In this document: piece by piece, positions 26,099 through 33,045 of the stretch
Layout: the number at the start of each line of letters is the position of its first letter
Numbering within the stretch: position 1 is the stretch's first letter
DNA from: Rhodanobacter sp. 7MK24
Lineage (GTDB): Bacteria; Pseudomonadota; Gammaproteobacteria; Xanthomonadales; Rhodanobacteraceae
Assembly: GCF_014842995.1 (NCBI RefSeq)
Contig: NZ_JACYXL010000002.1
Span: forward strand, 310,001 to 374,000
Direction of reading: 5' to 3'
DNA: 64,000 nt
Notes under the pieces: generated by a model
What the model saw: only the letters and a program-made list of their open reading frames with translations
Databases searched by the model: none
What the model was told of the DNA's origin: nothing
Made by a program: the position numbers and the translations under genes

Positions 26099-26647
26099 TC
26101 AGAGGGGCATCAGGGCATAACCCTGTTGCTGCAGTTCGGTGATCGTGGTGAGCGCGGACAGCGCCAGCGTGACGTGGCTGTCCATCCAGAGGTAGTCGAA
26201 CTTGTGCTCAGCCCACGCCTGCCCGCATACGGCCACGTCGACGCCGTGCTTGCGCAGCTCCTCGATCACCGGCAGGTTGGGGTTGGCCACGCCGAACTGC
26301 TGCCGATAGGCGGCGTCGCTGAGCGCGATCGGCGTGGCCGGGCCATAGGCGATGGCCACGAACTTCAGGTGGTCCAGCGGCACGCCGGCCTGCACGTACA
26401 GGTTCACCGAGCGCGCCACGCGATCCAGCGCGGGGTTGACCTGGTTCGGCTTGTCGGAGGCCTTGGTGAGGCTGAACACCACTTTATAGGTGGCGTTGCG
26501 ATCAGGCTGGTAGGCGGCTTGCGGCAGCGCGTGGATCTTGCCGGCACTGGCGATGGTGGGGGTTTGCCAGAAGCCGCTGTCGTCCGCCATGGCGGTGGCA
26601 GGCAGCAGGCTGAGCACGAACAAACCGGTGAGCAACGGACGGAACAT
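26099..26647 (-). CDS. exported DsrE-family protein
   Basis: A 182-residue protein with a signal peptide (MFRPLLTGLFVLSLLPATAMA, cleaved near residue 21) and a DsrE/DsrF-like domain: YKVVFSLTKASDKPNQVNPALDRVARSVNLY, then HLKFVAIAYG and HGVDVAVCGQAWAEH, with one conserved-type cysteine. DsrE-like proteins take part in sulfur relay or bind sulfur intermediates; exported versions are less well known. GGGGAAG five nt before ATG 26647 decides the start over ATG 26665. It is the first gene of the sulfur operon and is separated from the next gene by the multi-hairpin element. Confidence 0.85.
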   Translation of the reverse strand: MFRPLLTGLFVLSLLPATAMADDSGFWQTPTIASAGKIHALPQAAYQPDRNATYKVVFSLTKASDKPNQVNPALDRVARSVNLYVQAGVPLDHLKFVAIAYGPATPIALSDAAYRQQFGVANPNLPVIEELRKHGVDVAVCGQAWAEHKFDYLWMDSHVTLALSALTTITELQQQGYALMPL

Positions 26648-26833
26648 GGCAACTTCCCCATTCATGGCAACGCGGACAGGCGTCTTCGCATGCTATGCCC
26701 GCGCGCAGCGATAAGCCAAGACGGTTTTCGTGATTCGGGCGATAGATGCGACTGATGTGCCGGGAAGCGTGGCCGCATGGGTTTCGCGTTCGGGCAGCGC
26801 ACTGGTCATCAGCCCGCGATGGATGAGCGTGCC

Positions 26834-27652
26834 TCAACCGGCCAGCGTCATCGCCCGTTCGAAGTAGCGGGCCGGCGACTGCCCATAGGCACGCCGGAAC
26901 ATGGCGATGAAGGCGCTGGTGCTGGCGTAGCCGGTGGCCTCGGCCACCTGCGCCACCGGCATGCCTTCGGCCAGCCGTTCCAGCGCGCTGCCCAGCCGTG
27001 CCTGTTGCCGCCATTGCGCGAAGCTGAGCGCGGTCTCGTGGCGGAACAGCCGGCTGAGGCTGCGCACCGACAGGCCTGCGCGCTCGGCCCAGGATTCCAG
27101 GCTGCGGTTGTCCTCGGGCGCCTGCAGCACTGCGTGGGCGATGCGCAGCAGGCGACGGTCGACCGGCATCGGCAGGTGCAGCGGTTCCTGCGGAGCGCGG
27201 CGCAGTTCGTCCAGCAGCACGGCGCATACCCGTTCCTGCTCCGGTTCCAGCCGTTCGGCGAACACCCAGCTGCTGGCGCGCCGGACCAGCGCACGCAACA
27301 GTTCGCTGCTGCCGATCACGCAGGGGCGCCCGGGTAGGCCGGCACAGGCTTCGGGTGCAAGGAACACGCCCCAGCCGCTCATCGGCCCGCTCACGCTCAC
27401 CGTGTGCAGTTCGCCCGGCGGCATCCAGCCCGCGCGGTGCGGCGGCAGTCGCCACGAACCGTAGCGGGTGCGTGCATGTACCAGGCCGCTTTCGATGCAG
27501 TAGATCTGCCCGCGCACATGGCGGTGCCAGTCGTGCATGCGGGTTTCACCGCGCTGCTCGCTGACCGCCTCGCCTTCGTCCCAGTAGGCGATCACGGCGG
27601 GGCCGTCGGCGCGTTCGATACGGTCGTGCAACTGCTCATGCCAGGTGCCCAT
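26834..27652 (-). CDS. AraC family transcriptional regulator with cupin N-terminus
   Basis: A 272-residue regulator: an AraC-type sensing cupin (residues about 20-150, with HDWHRHVRGQIYCIESG) and a C-terminal AraC domain (about 165-262; SLESWAERAGLSVRSLSRLFRHE and VAQVAEATGYASTSAFIAMFRRAYG). Its targets are unknown. The gene is divergent from the small gene at 27821. The shared promoter region contains a perfect dyad TATTTG-N5-CAAATA at 27666-27682, close to the regulator start, similar to the one in front of the MarR gene. Confidence 0.9.
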   Translation of the reverse strand: MGTWHEQLHDRIERADGPAVIAYWDEGEAVSEQRGETRMHDWHRHVRGQIYCIESGLVHARTRYGSWRLPPHRAGWMPPGELHTVSVSGPMSGWGVFLAPEACAGLPGRPCVIGSSELLRALVRRASSWVFAERLEPEQERVCAVLLDELRRAPQEPLHLPMPVDRRLLRIAHAVLQAPEDNRSLESWAERAGLSVRSLSRLFRHETALSFAQWRQQARLGSALERLAEGMPVAQVAEATGYASTSAFIAMFRRAYGQSPARYFERAMTLAG

Positions 27653-27665
27653 GTCCGCTTCTCGC

Positions 27666-27682
27666 TATTTGTTGACCAAATA
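27666..27682. promoter_or_regulatory. ATTTG/CAAAT dyad in araC-type promoter region
   Basis: TATTTG (27666-27671), spacer TTGAC, CAAATA (27677-27682): a 17-bp perfect dyad 14 nt upstream of the AraC-type start. It resembles the MarR-proximal dyad at 28099-28118, whose spacer is one base longer. Confidence 0.5.
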
Positions 27683-27820
27683 ACGTTATCAGTTCGCAGG
27701 CCTGCGTGCGTAAGCTGGCGGGCGCCACCAGCGCCTGCCGCTGGCTTGCGTCGCCGCTGCCGTCGCTCGCGGTTCCCCACCTCCCTGTCGCCATCCCGGC
27801 GCCCTACCGGAGAAACCCGC

Positions 27821-28069
27821 ATGTCCACGTCCACGCTGTCTGTCGCTGCCCCGTTCCGTTCGCCGCTGGAAACCTTCGTTGCCTGCGCCCACGAAATGCT
27901 CGATCCGGCCACACCCGAAGCCGTGCGCCGCCGCGCCGAACCCCGCCTGCTGGCCGTGCTCCCCACGCTGCAGGCCCTGGGCGTCTTCGAGCTGTTCACT
28001 CTTCGCGATACCGCCCTGCGCCGGCTGGTGCAGGACGAGCTGGAGGCGCGACGGACGGGCCACGGTTAA
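27821..28069 (+). CDS. small hypothetical protein upstream of marR
   Basis: I do not recognise this 82-residue soluble protein. It is mostly predicted helical (SPLETFVACAHEMLDPATPEAVRRRAEPRLLAVLPTLQALGVFELFTLRD), with a GGAG ribosome binding site seven nt before ATG 27821 and a codon pattern typical of the region. It ends 75 nt before the MarR-type gene, and the MarR promoter lies in between. A link with the efflux operon is possible only by position. Confidence 0.6.
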   Translation: MSTSTLSVAAPFRSPLETFVACAHEMLDPATPEAVRRRAEPRLLAVLPTLQALGVFELFTLRDTALRRLVQDELEARRTGHG

Positions 28070-28098
28070 ATTTTGCCGAAACAAAATTGGCCTTACAC

Positions 28099-28118
28099 AT
28101 ATTTGCCTTGACAAATAT
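28099..28118. promoter_or_regulatory. operator-like dyad over the marR promoter
   Basis: ATATTTG (28099-28105) and CAAATAT (28112-28118) form a perfect 7-bp dyad with a 6-nt spacer. It covers the -35 box of the MarR gene promoter, the usual position for autorepression by MarR proteins. Confidence 0.7.
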
Positions 28119-28135
28119 TCTCGCGGCAATAGAAT
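28108..28135 (+). promoter_or_regulatory. sigma-70 promoter of the marR-efflux operon
   Basis: Consensus -35 TTGACA (28108-28113), 16-nt spacer, -10 TAGAAT (28130-28135). The expected start of transcription, about 28142, is only 1-3 nt ahead of the GTG start codon at 28144, so the transcript may be nearly leaderless. Confidence 0.75.
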
Positions 28136-28143
28136 GCGCGTCT

Positions 28144-28602
28144 GTGAACACCGAATCGACCACCATCGCCCCTCTCCGCGAAAGCCTCGGCGTGCTGCTG
28201 GGTCTCGTGCGCGCCGAACTGGTACGTGCCATGGAGGCGGAAATCGCCACCAAGGGTCTGGATCTGAAATTCACCCAGTTCCTGATACTGAAGCGGCTGG
28301 CCCTGCTGGGGCCGATGAGCGCCACCGAACTGGCCCGCGCAGTGGAACTGGATGGCGGCGCGATGACGCGCCAGCTCGATCAGCTCGAGCGCAAGGGGTA
28401 CCTGCGCCGTTGCCCGCACGAACAGGACCGGCGCGCACTGCGCATCGAACTGACCACCGAAGGCAACGCGCTGTGGCAACACCTCACCAGCTGCAACGAT
28501 CGGGTGCTGGCCGCGGCGCAGGCTTCGCTGAGCGTAGACGAGCGCGCGCAGCTGCACGATTACCTGGAACGCGTGCTTAGCGCGCTCCGCACCAAGAACT
28601 GA
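28144..28602 (+). CDS. MarR family transcriptional regulator
   Basis: A 152-residue MarR-type winged-helix repressor: ATELARAVELDGGAMTRQLDQL is the recognition helix region and DRRALRIELTTEGN the wing. It heads an operon with an outer membrane factor, an EmrA-like adaptor and an EmrB-like pump, the same content as emrRAB plus an OMF, so it probably represses the operon and releases on binding a drug or phenolic compound. The start is GTG 28144; the ATG at 28134 is in another frame. A dyad at 28099-28118 over its own promoter fits autoregulation. Confidence 0.88.
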   Translation: MNTESTTIAPLRESLGVLLGLVRAELVRAMEAEIATKGLDLKFTQFLILKRLALLGPMSATELARAVELDGGAMTRQLDQLERKGYLRRCPHEQDRRALRIELTTEGNALWQHLTSCNDRVLAAAQASLSVDERAQLHDYLERVLSALRTKN

Positions 28603-28625
28603 CTTTCCAACGAGACCGAAAGCTC

Positions 28626-30098
28626 ATGCGCCTGCATCTCCTTGCGGCAGCGGTCGGACTGACCATCGCACTGGCCGGCTGCGCCAGCGGCGGCGGCCTG
28701 CATCCGGACGGCACGCCGATCGACCCGTCCTCGCTGAAGACCACGCAAAGCCTGGCGAACATGCCGGCCAATGCGACCTGGCCGTCCGCCGACTGGTGGA
28801 CGGGTCTCGGCGATCCCCAGCTCGACGCCCTGATCACCGAAGCGCTGGCCGACAATCCCTCGCTGGCGGTGGCCGATGCCCGTGCGCACCAGGCGCAGGC
28901 CGTGGCAGGCGCGAGCGACGCCGCGCGCCAACCCACCTTCAACGTGGGCGGCAGCGTGGCCGACGCGCGCATCCCCACGACTCTGCCGGGGCTGGGCAAC
29001 GGCCACCTGACGCCGGCCCGCTACGTGTACGGCAGCTTCAACTGGGACATCGACCTGTGGGGCGGCAAGCGCGCCGCCTGGGAAGCGGCGGTGGGCCAGG
29101 CCCGCGCCGCCGAGGTCGAGGCCCGCGCCGCGCGCGTGGAGCTCTCCACCAATCTGGCCCGTGCCTACGTGCAACTGGGCTACGCCTATACCCAGCAGGA
29201 TCTGGCCAAGGCCGAGCTGCAGCGCGCCGATGCCGCGCACCGGCTCACCGCGCAGCGCGTGGCCGCCGGCATCGACAATCAGATGCAGCTGAAGCAGGGC
29301 GATGCCGAAGTGGCGAGCGCGCAGGAGCAGCTGGCCGTGGCCGCCCGCGCGATCGATTCCGCGCAGTCGGCGCTCTCGGTGCTGCTGGGCAAGGGCCCGG
29401 ACCGCGGCCGCGAGATCGGCCGCCCGCACCTGCTGTCGCCCGCCGAGCTCGCCGTGCCGGCCAACCTGCCGGTGGACCTGGTGGGCCATCGCGCCGACCT
29501 GGTCGCCGCGCGCTGGCACGTGGAAGCCGCCGGCAAGGACATCAAGGCCGCCAAAACCCAGTTCCTGCCCAACCTCAACCTGGGCGCGATGGTCGGTCTG
29601 ATCTCGATGGGTGAGGCCAGCCTGTTCCAGCTGCCGGCACGCTTCTACGACGTGGCACCGGCGGTGAGCATGCCGATCTTCGACGGCGGCCGCTTGCGTG
29701 CGAACCTGTCCGGCAAGGACGCGCAGTACGAACTCGCCGTGGCCCAGTACAACCAGACCCTGGTACGCGCCATCAACGATGTCGCCGACGACGTCGACGC
29801 CCTGCAGTCGCTGCAGCAGCAGGCCGAAGCGCAGCAACGCGCGCTGACCGCGGCGCAGGACGCCGAGCAGCTCGCCGAGCAGCGCTACAAGGCCGGCGTG
29901 GGCAGCTACCTGGAAACGCTCACCGTGCGCCAGCAACTGCTCGTGGCCGAGCAACGCATGGCCACGCTGAAGGCACAGCAAAGCGACCAGTCCGTGCAAC
30001 TGATCCTCGCGCTCGGCGGTGGCTACCGCCCCGGTGCGGACCAGTCGCCGCCGACGTCGAACACCCCCGATTCCCCCGCATCCGAACAGCATCACTGA
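28626..30098 (+). CDS. outer membrane efflux lipoprotein (OMF, NodT family)
   Basis: A 490-residue outer membrane channel of the TolC/NodT family. It has a lipoprotein signal peptide with lipobox LAGC (Cys19), the motif WWTGLGDPQLDALITEAL, two repeated coiled-coil outer membrane efflux domains, and a second YKAGVGSYLETLTVRQQLL block. It forms the outer membrane exit duct of a tripartite pump. It follows the MarR gene by 23 nt and precedes the EmrA-like adaptor by 9 nt. Confidence 0.92.
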   Translation: MRLHLLAAAVGLTIALAGCASGGGLHPDGTPIDPSSLKTTQSLANMPANATWPSADWWTGLGDPQLDALITEALADNPSLAVADARAHQAQAVAGASDAARQPTFNVGGSVADARIPTTLPGLGNGHLTPARYVYGSFNWDIDLWGGKRAAWEAAVGQARAAEVEARAARVELSTNLARAYVQLGYAYTQQDLAKAELQRADAAHRLTAQRVAAGIDNQMQLKQGDAEVASAQEQLAVAARAIDSAQSALSVLLGKGPDRGREIGRPHLLSPAELAVPANLPVDLVGHRADLVAARWHVEAAGKDIKAAKTQFLPNLNLGAMVGLISMGEASLFQLPARFYDVAPAVSMPIFDGGRLRANLSGKDAQYELAVAQYNQTLVRAINDVADDVDALQSLQQQAEAQQRALTAAQDAEQLAEQRYKAGVGSYLETLTVRQQLLVAEQRMATLKAQQSDQSVQLILALGGGYRPGADQSPPTSNTPDSPASEQHH

Positions 30099-30107
30099 GG
30101 CAGACCC

Positions 30108-31289
30108 ATGTCCAGCCAGAATCCCACCGCGGCCCCTGCGCCGCAGAACAACAAGCGCGGCTTCCTGCTGCGCGCGCTCGCCGTGGTCGTGGTGCTTGCC
30201 GCGATCGCCTGGGCCGTGTGGTACTTCCTTGACGGCCGCTGGTACGAAGGCACCGACGATGCCTACGTGAGCGGCAACGTGGTGCAGATCACGCCGCAGA
30301 TCCCCGGCACCGTGGTCACCATCGGCGCCGACGACGGCGACCTGGTGAAACAGGGCGATGTGCTGGTGAAGCTCGACAAGTCCAACGCCGACGTGGCGCT
30401 GGCCAGCGCCAAGGCCAACCTTGCCGCCACCGTGCGCAAGGTGCGCGGCCTGTACAGCGCGGTCAACGGCGCCGAGGCCAGCGTGGCGGTGCAGAAGGTG
30501 GCGGTGCAGAAAGCGCAGGCCGACTACGACCGCCGCGTGGCACTGGCGAAGACCGGCGCGATCTCCGCCGAGGAGCTGTCGCATGTACGCGACGCGCTGA
30601 CCGCCGCGCAGAGCGCGCTGATCACGTCCGAGCAGCAGTACCAGACCAACAAGGTGCTGGTGGACGACACCGTGGTCGCCTCGCACCCCGACGTGCAGGC
30701 CGCGGCCGCGCAGTTGCGCTCCGCCTACCTCGACGATCTGCGCACCACCATCGTGGCCCCGGTGACCGGCTACGTGGCGATGCGCTCGGTGCAGCTGGGC
30801 CAGCGCATCGCGCCCGGCACGCCGCTGATGGCCGTGGTGCCGCTGCACCAGGTGTGGATCGACGCCAACTTCAAGGAAACCCAGCTCACCCACATGCGCA
30901 TCGGCCAGACGGTGGAGATCACCTCCGATGTGTACGGCGGCTCGGTGAAGTACGACGGCAAGGTGGAAAGCCTGGGTATCGGCACCGGCAGCGCGTTCTC
31001 GCTGCTGCCCGCGCAGAACGCCACCGGCAACTGGATCAAGATCGTGCAGCGCATCCCGGCGCGCGTGGTCTTCACCGACCCCGCCCAGCTGGACAAGCAT
31101 CCGCTGCGTATCGGCATGTCGTTGGACGTGGCGGTGAACCTGCACGACCAGAACGGCCCGATGCTGGCGCAGCAACCGCCGACGCAGCCAGCCTTCAGCA
31201 CCGACGTGTACGAGCAGCAGGCGGCCAAGGCCGACGCGCTGATCAGCGAGATCATCCACGCCAACATGGCGGGTGGCAGCGGCAAGTAA
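30108..31289 (+). CDS. EmrA-like membrane fusion protein
   Basis: A 393-residue periplasmic adaptor of the HlyD/EmrA family: a single N-terminal membrane anchor (about residues 22-42), the motif GTDDAYVSGNVVQITPQIPGTV, a biotinyl-lipoyl half, a coiled-coil hairpin (about 95-200), the second half DDLRTTIVAPVTGYVAMRSVQLGQ, and a beta-barrel. It links the inner membrane MFS pump to the OMF. The gene lies between the OMF and the pump and is separated from the latter by a 145-nt gap that holds a large inverted repeat. Confidence 0.92.
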   Translation: MSSQNPTAAPAPQNNKRGFLLRALAVVVVLAAIAWAVWYFLDGRWYEGTDDAYVSGNVVQITPQIPGTVVTIGADDGDLVKQGDVLVKLDKSNADVALASAKANLAATVRKVRGLYSAVNGAEASVAVQKVAVQKAQADYDRRVALAKTGAISAEELSHVRDALTAAQSALITSEQQYQTNKVLVDDTVVASHPDVQAAAAQLRSAYLDDLRTTIVAPVTGYVAMRSVQLGQRIAPGTPLMAVVPLHQVWIDANFKETQLTHMRIGQTVEITSDVYGGSVKYDGKVESLGIGTGSAFSLLPAQNATGNWIKIVQRIPARVVFTDPAQLDKHPLRIGMSLDVAVNLHDQNGPMLAQQPPTQPAFSTDVYEQQAAKADALISEIIHANMAGGSGK

Positions 31290-31297
31290 GCATCAGG

Positions 31298-31402
31298 CCC
31301 TTCTCTTCCTGGAGAGGGGCCGGAAGAGGGTTCTGCGAACCGGTGACGCCACGCTCGCCCGTACCCTCTTCCGTCTTTCGGGCACCCTCTCCAGGGAGAG
31401 GG
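31298..31402. repeat. about 105-bp imperfect inverted repeat in the efflux operon
   Basis: Core arms CGGAAGAGGGT (31321-31331) and ACCCTCTTCCG (31363-31373) are perfect. Outer arms CTTCCTGGAGAGGGG and ACCCTCTCCAGGGAGAG also match imperfectly, and the right arm contains its own palindrome CCCTCTC-cagg-GAGAGGG (31385-31402). It lies between the adaptor and pump genes and resembles an inserted palindromic repeat. It would form a strong mRNA hairpin within the operon. Confidence 0.7.
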
Positions 31403-31433
31403 AACCTGTTGAATCCATCACCGGCACGGTTCC

Positions 31434-32963
31434 ATGAGCACCCATTTCCGTCCACCGAATCTCGCCGTCACCACGATCGGATTGTCGCTGGCCACCTTCA
31501 TGCAGGTGCTGGACACGACCATCGCGAACGTGTCGCTGCCGACCATCGCCGGCAACCTCGGCGTGAGCAACGACCAGAGCACCTGGGTCATCACCTCGTT
31601 CGCGGTGAGCATGGCGATCGCGCTGCCGCTGACCGGCTTCCTCACCCGCCGTTTCGGCGAGGTGAAGCTGTTCGTGTGGTGCACCCTGCTGTTCTCGTTC
31701 ACCTCGTTCATGTGCGGCGTGTCGCAGAGCATGGGCATGCTGCTGCTGTTCCGCGCACTGCAGGGTGCGGTGGCCGGGCCGATGTATCCGATCACGCAGA
31801 GTCTGCTGATCGGTACCTATCCGAACGAGAAACGCGGCATGGCGCTGGCGCTGCTGTCGATGGTGACCGTGGTGGCGCCGATCGCCGGCCCGATCCTGGG
31901 CGGCTGGATCACCGACAACTATTCGTGGCCGTGGATCTTCTTCATCAACGTGCCGATCGGCATCTTCGCCAGCGTGGTGGTGGCGAACCAGTTGCGCGGC
32001 AAGACGGAGCGGCTGGAGCGCCCGCGGGTGGACTACGTGGGCCTGGTCACGCTGATCGTCGGCGTGGGCGCGCTGCAGATCGTGCTGGACAAGGGCAACG
32101 ACGAGGACTGGTTCAACTCGCAGTTCATCGTGATCACCAGCATCGTGTCTGCGGTCGCGCTGGCGGTATTCCTGATCTGGGAGCTCACCGACAAGGATCC
32201 GATCGTCGACCTCAAGCTGTTCCGCCACCGCAACTTCACCGCCGGCACGCTGGCGCTGATCCTGGCCTACGCCGCGTTCTTCTCGATCTCGCTGCTGGTG
32301 CCGCTGTGGCTGCAGCAGAACCTGGGCTACACCTCCACCTGGGCAGGTTTCGCCACCGCGCCGCTGGGCATCATCCCGGTGCTGCTGACCTTCTTCGTGG
32401 GCAAGTACGCCATGCGCACCGACCTGCGCATGCTGGCCGCCGCCTCGTTCGTGGTGATGGGCGCCACCTGCTTCATGCGCTCCAGCTTCTACCTGCAGAT
32501 CGACTTCTACCATGTGGCGATCGTGCAGCTGTGGCAGGGCCTGGGCGTGGCGCTGTTCTTCATGCCCACGTTGACCATCCTGCTGTCCGACCTGCAGACC
32601 AACGAGATCGCCGCGGGTTCGGGCCTGGCCACCTTCTTGCGCACCCTGGGCGGCAGCTTCGCCGCCTCGATCACCACGTTGATGTGGACGCGTCGCGCGG
32701 TCAGTCACCACGAACAGCTCGCCGAGCAGATCAACCCGTTCAATCCGGCTGCGCAGACAGCGCTGCAACAGTACGGCCACGGCAGCCTGCAACGCGGCGC
32801 CAGCGCGCTCAACGGCATCATCACGCAGCAGGGCTTCCAGATCGCATTCAACGAGATCCTGCACGCGCTGGGCTGGATCTTCCTCAGCCTGATCGTGGTG
32901 ATCTGGCTGGCCAAGCCGCCATTCACGCCGAAGGCCGGCGCATCGAGCAGCGGCGGACACTGA
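31434..32963 (+). CDS. EmrB-like DHA2 family MFS drug efflux pump
   Basis: A 509-residue, 14-helix major facilitator of the DHA2 (EmrB/QacA) family. It has LATFMQVLDTTIANVSLPTI in helix 1, the antiporter motif C in helix 5 (MVTVVAPIAGPILGG), and a long periplasmic loop before the last helix. Proton-driven export of hydrophobic drugs or fatty acids through the EmrA-like adaptor and OMF is expected. ATG 31434 follows directly on the conserved start; the preceding inverted repeat may influence its expression. Confidence 0.93.
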   Translation: MSTHFRPPNLAVTTIGLSLATFMQVLDTTIANVSLPTIAGNLGVSNDQSTWVITSFAVSMAIALPLTGFLTRRFGEVKLFVWCTLLFSFTSFMCGVSQSMGMLLLFRALQGAVAGPMYPITQSLLIGTYPNEKRGMALALLSMVTVVAPIAGPILGGWITDNYSWPWIFFINVPIGIFASVVVANQLRGKTERLERPRVDYVGLVTLIVGVGALQIVLDKGNDEDWFNSQFIVITSIVSAVALAVFLIWELTDKDPIVDLKLFRHRNFTAGTLALILAYAAFFSISLLVPLWLQQNLGYTSTWAGFATAPLGIIPVLLTFFVGKYAMRTDLRMLAAASFVVMGATCFMRSSFYLQIDFYHVAIVQLWQGLGVALFFMPTLTILLSDLQTNEIAAGSGLATFLRTLGGSFAASITTLMWTRRAVSHHEQLAEQINPFNPAAQTALQQYGHGSLQRGASALNGIITQQGFQIAFNEILHALGWIFLSLIVVIWLAKPPFTPKAGASSSGGH

Positions 32964-33006
32964 CGGCGCAGGTCGCCGGCTTCGGTCCGGCCACGTCGGA
33001 TGGGCT

Positions 33007-33029
33007 GCCATTCCTGATAGCGGAATGGC
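33007..33029. terminator. terminator-like hairpin between convergent genes
   Basis: Perfect 8-bp stem GCCATTCC (33007-33014) / GGAATGGC (33022-33029) with a 7-nt loop, between the stops of the EmrB-like and GH2 genes. No clear T-run follows. Confidence 0.45.
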
Positions 33030-33045
33030 GCGCCCGGCTTTCAGG

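Noticed and set aside
28560-31259. A 2.7-kb reverse-strand open frame over the efflux operon
   Set aside because: His/Gly/Arg-rich antisense shadow of the outer membrane factor and adaptor genes, which have clear domains.
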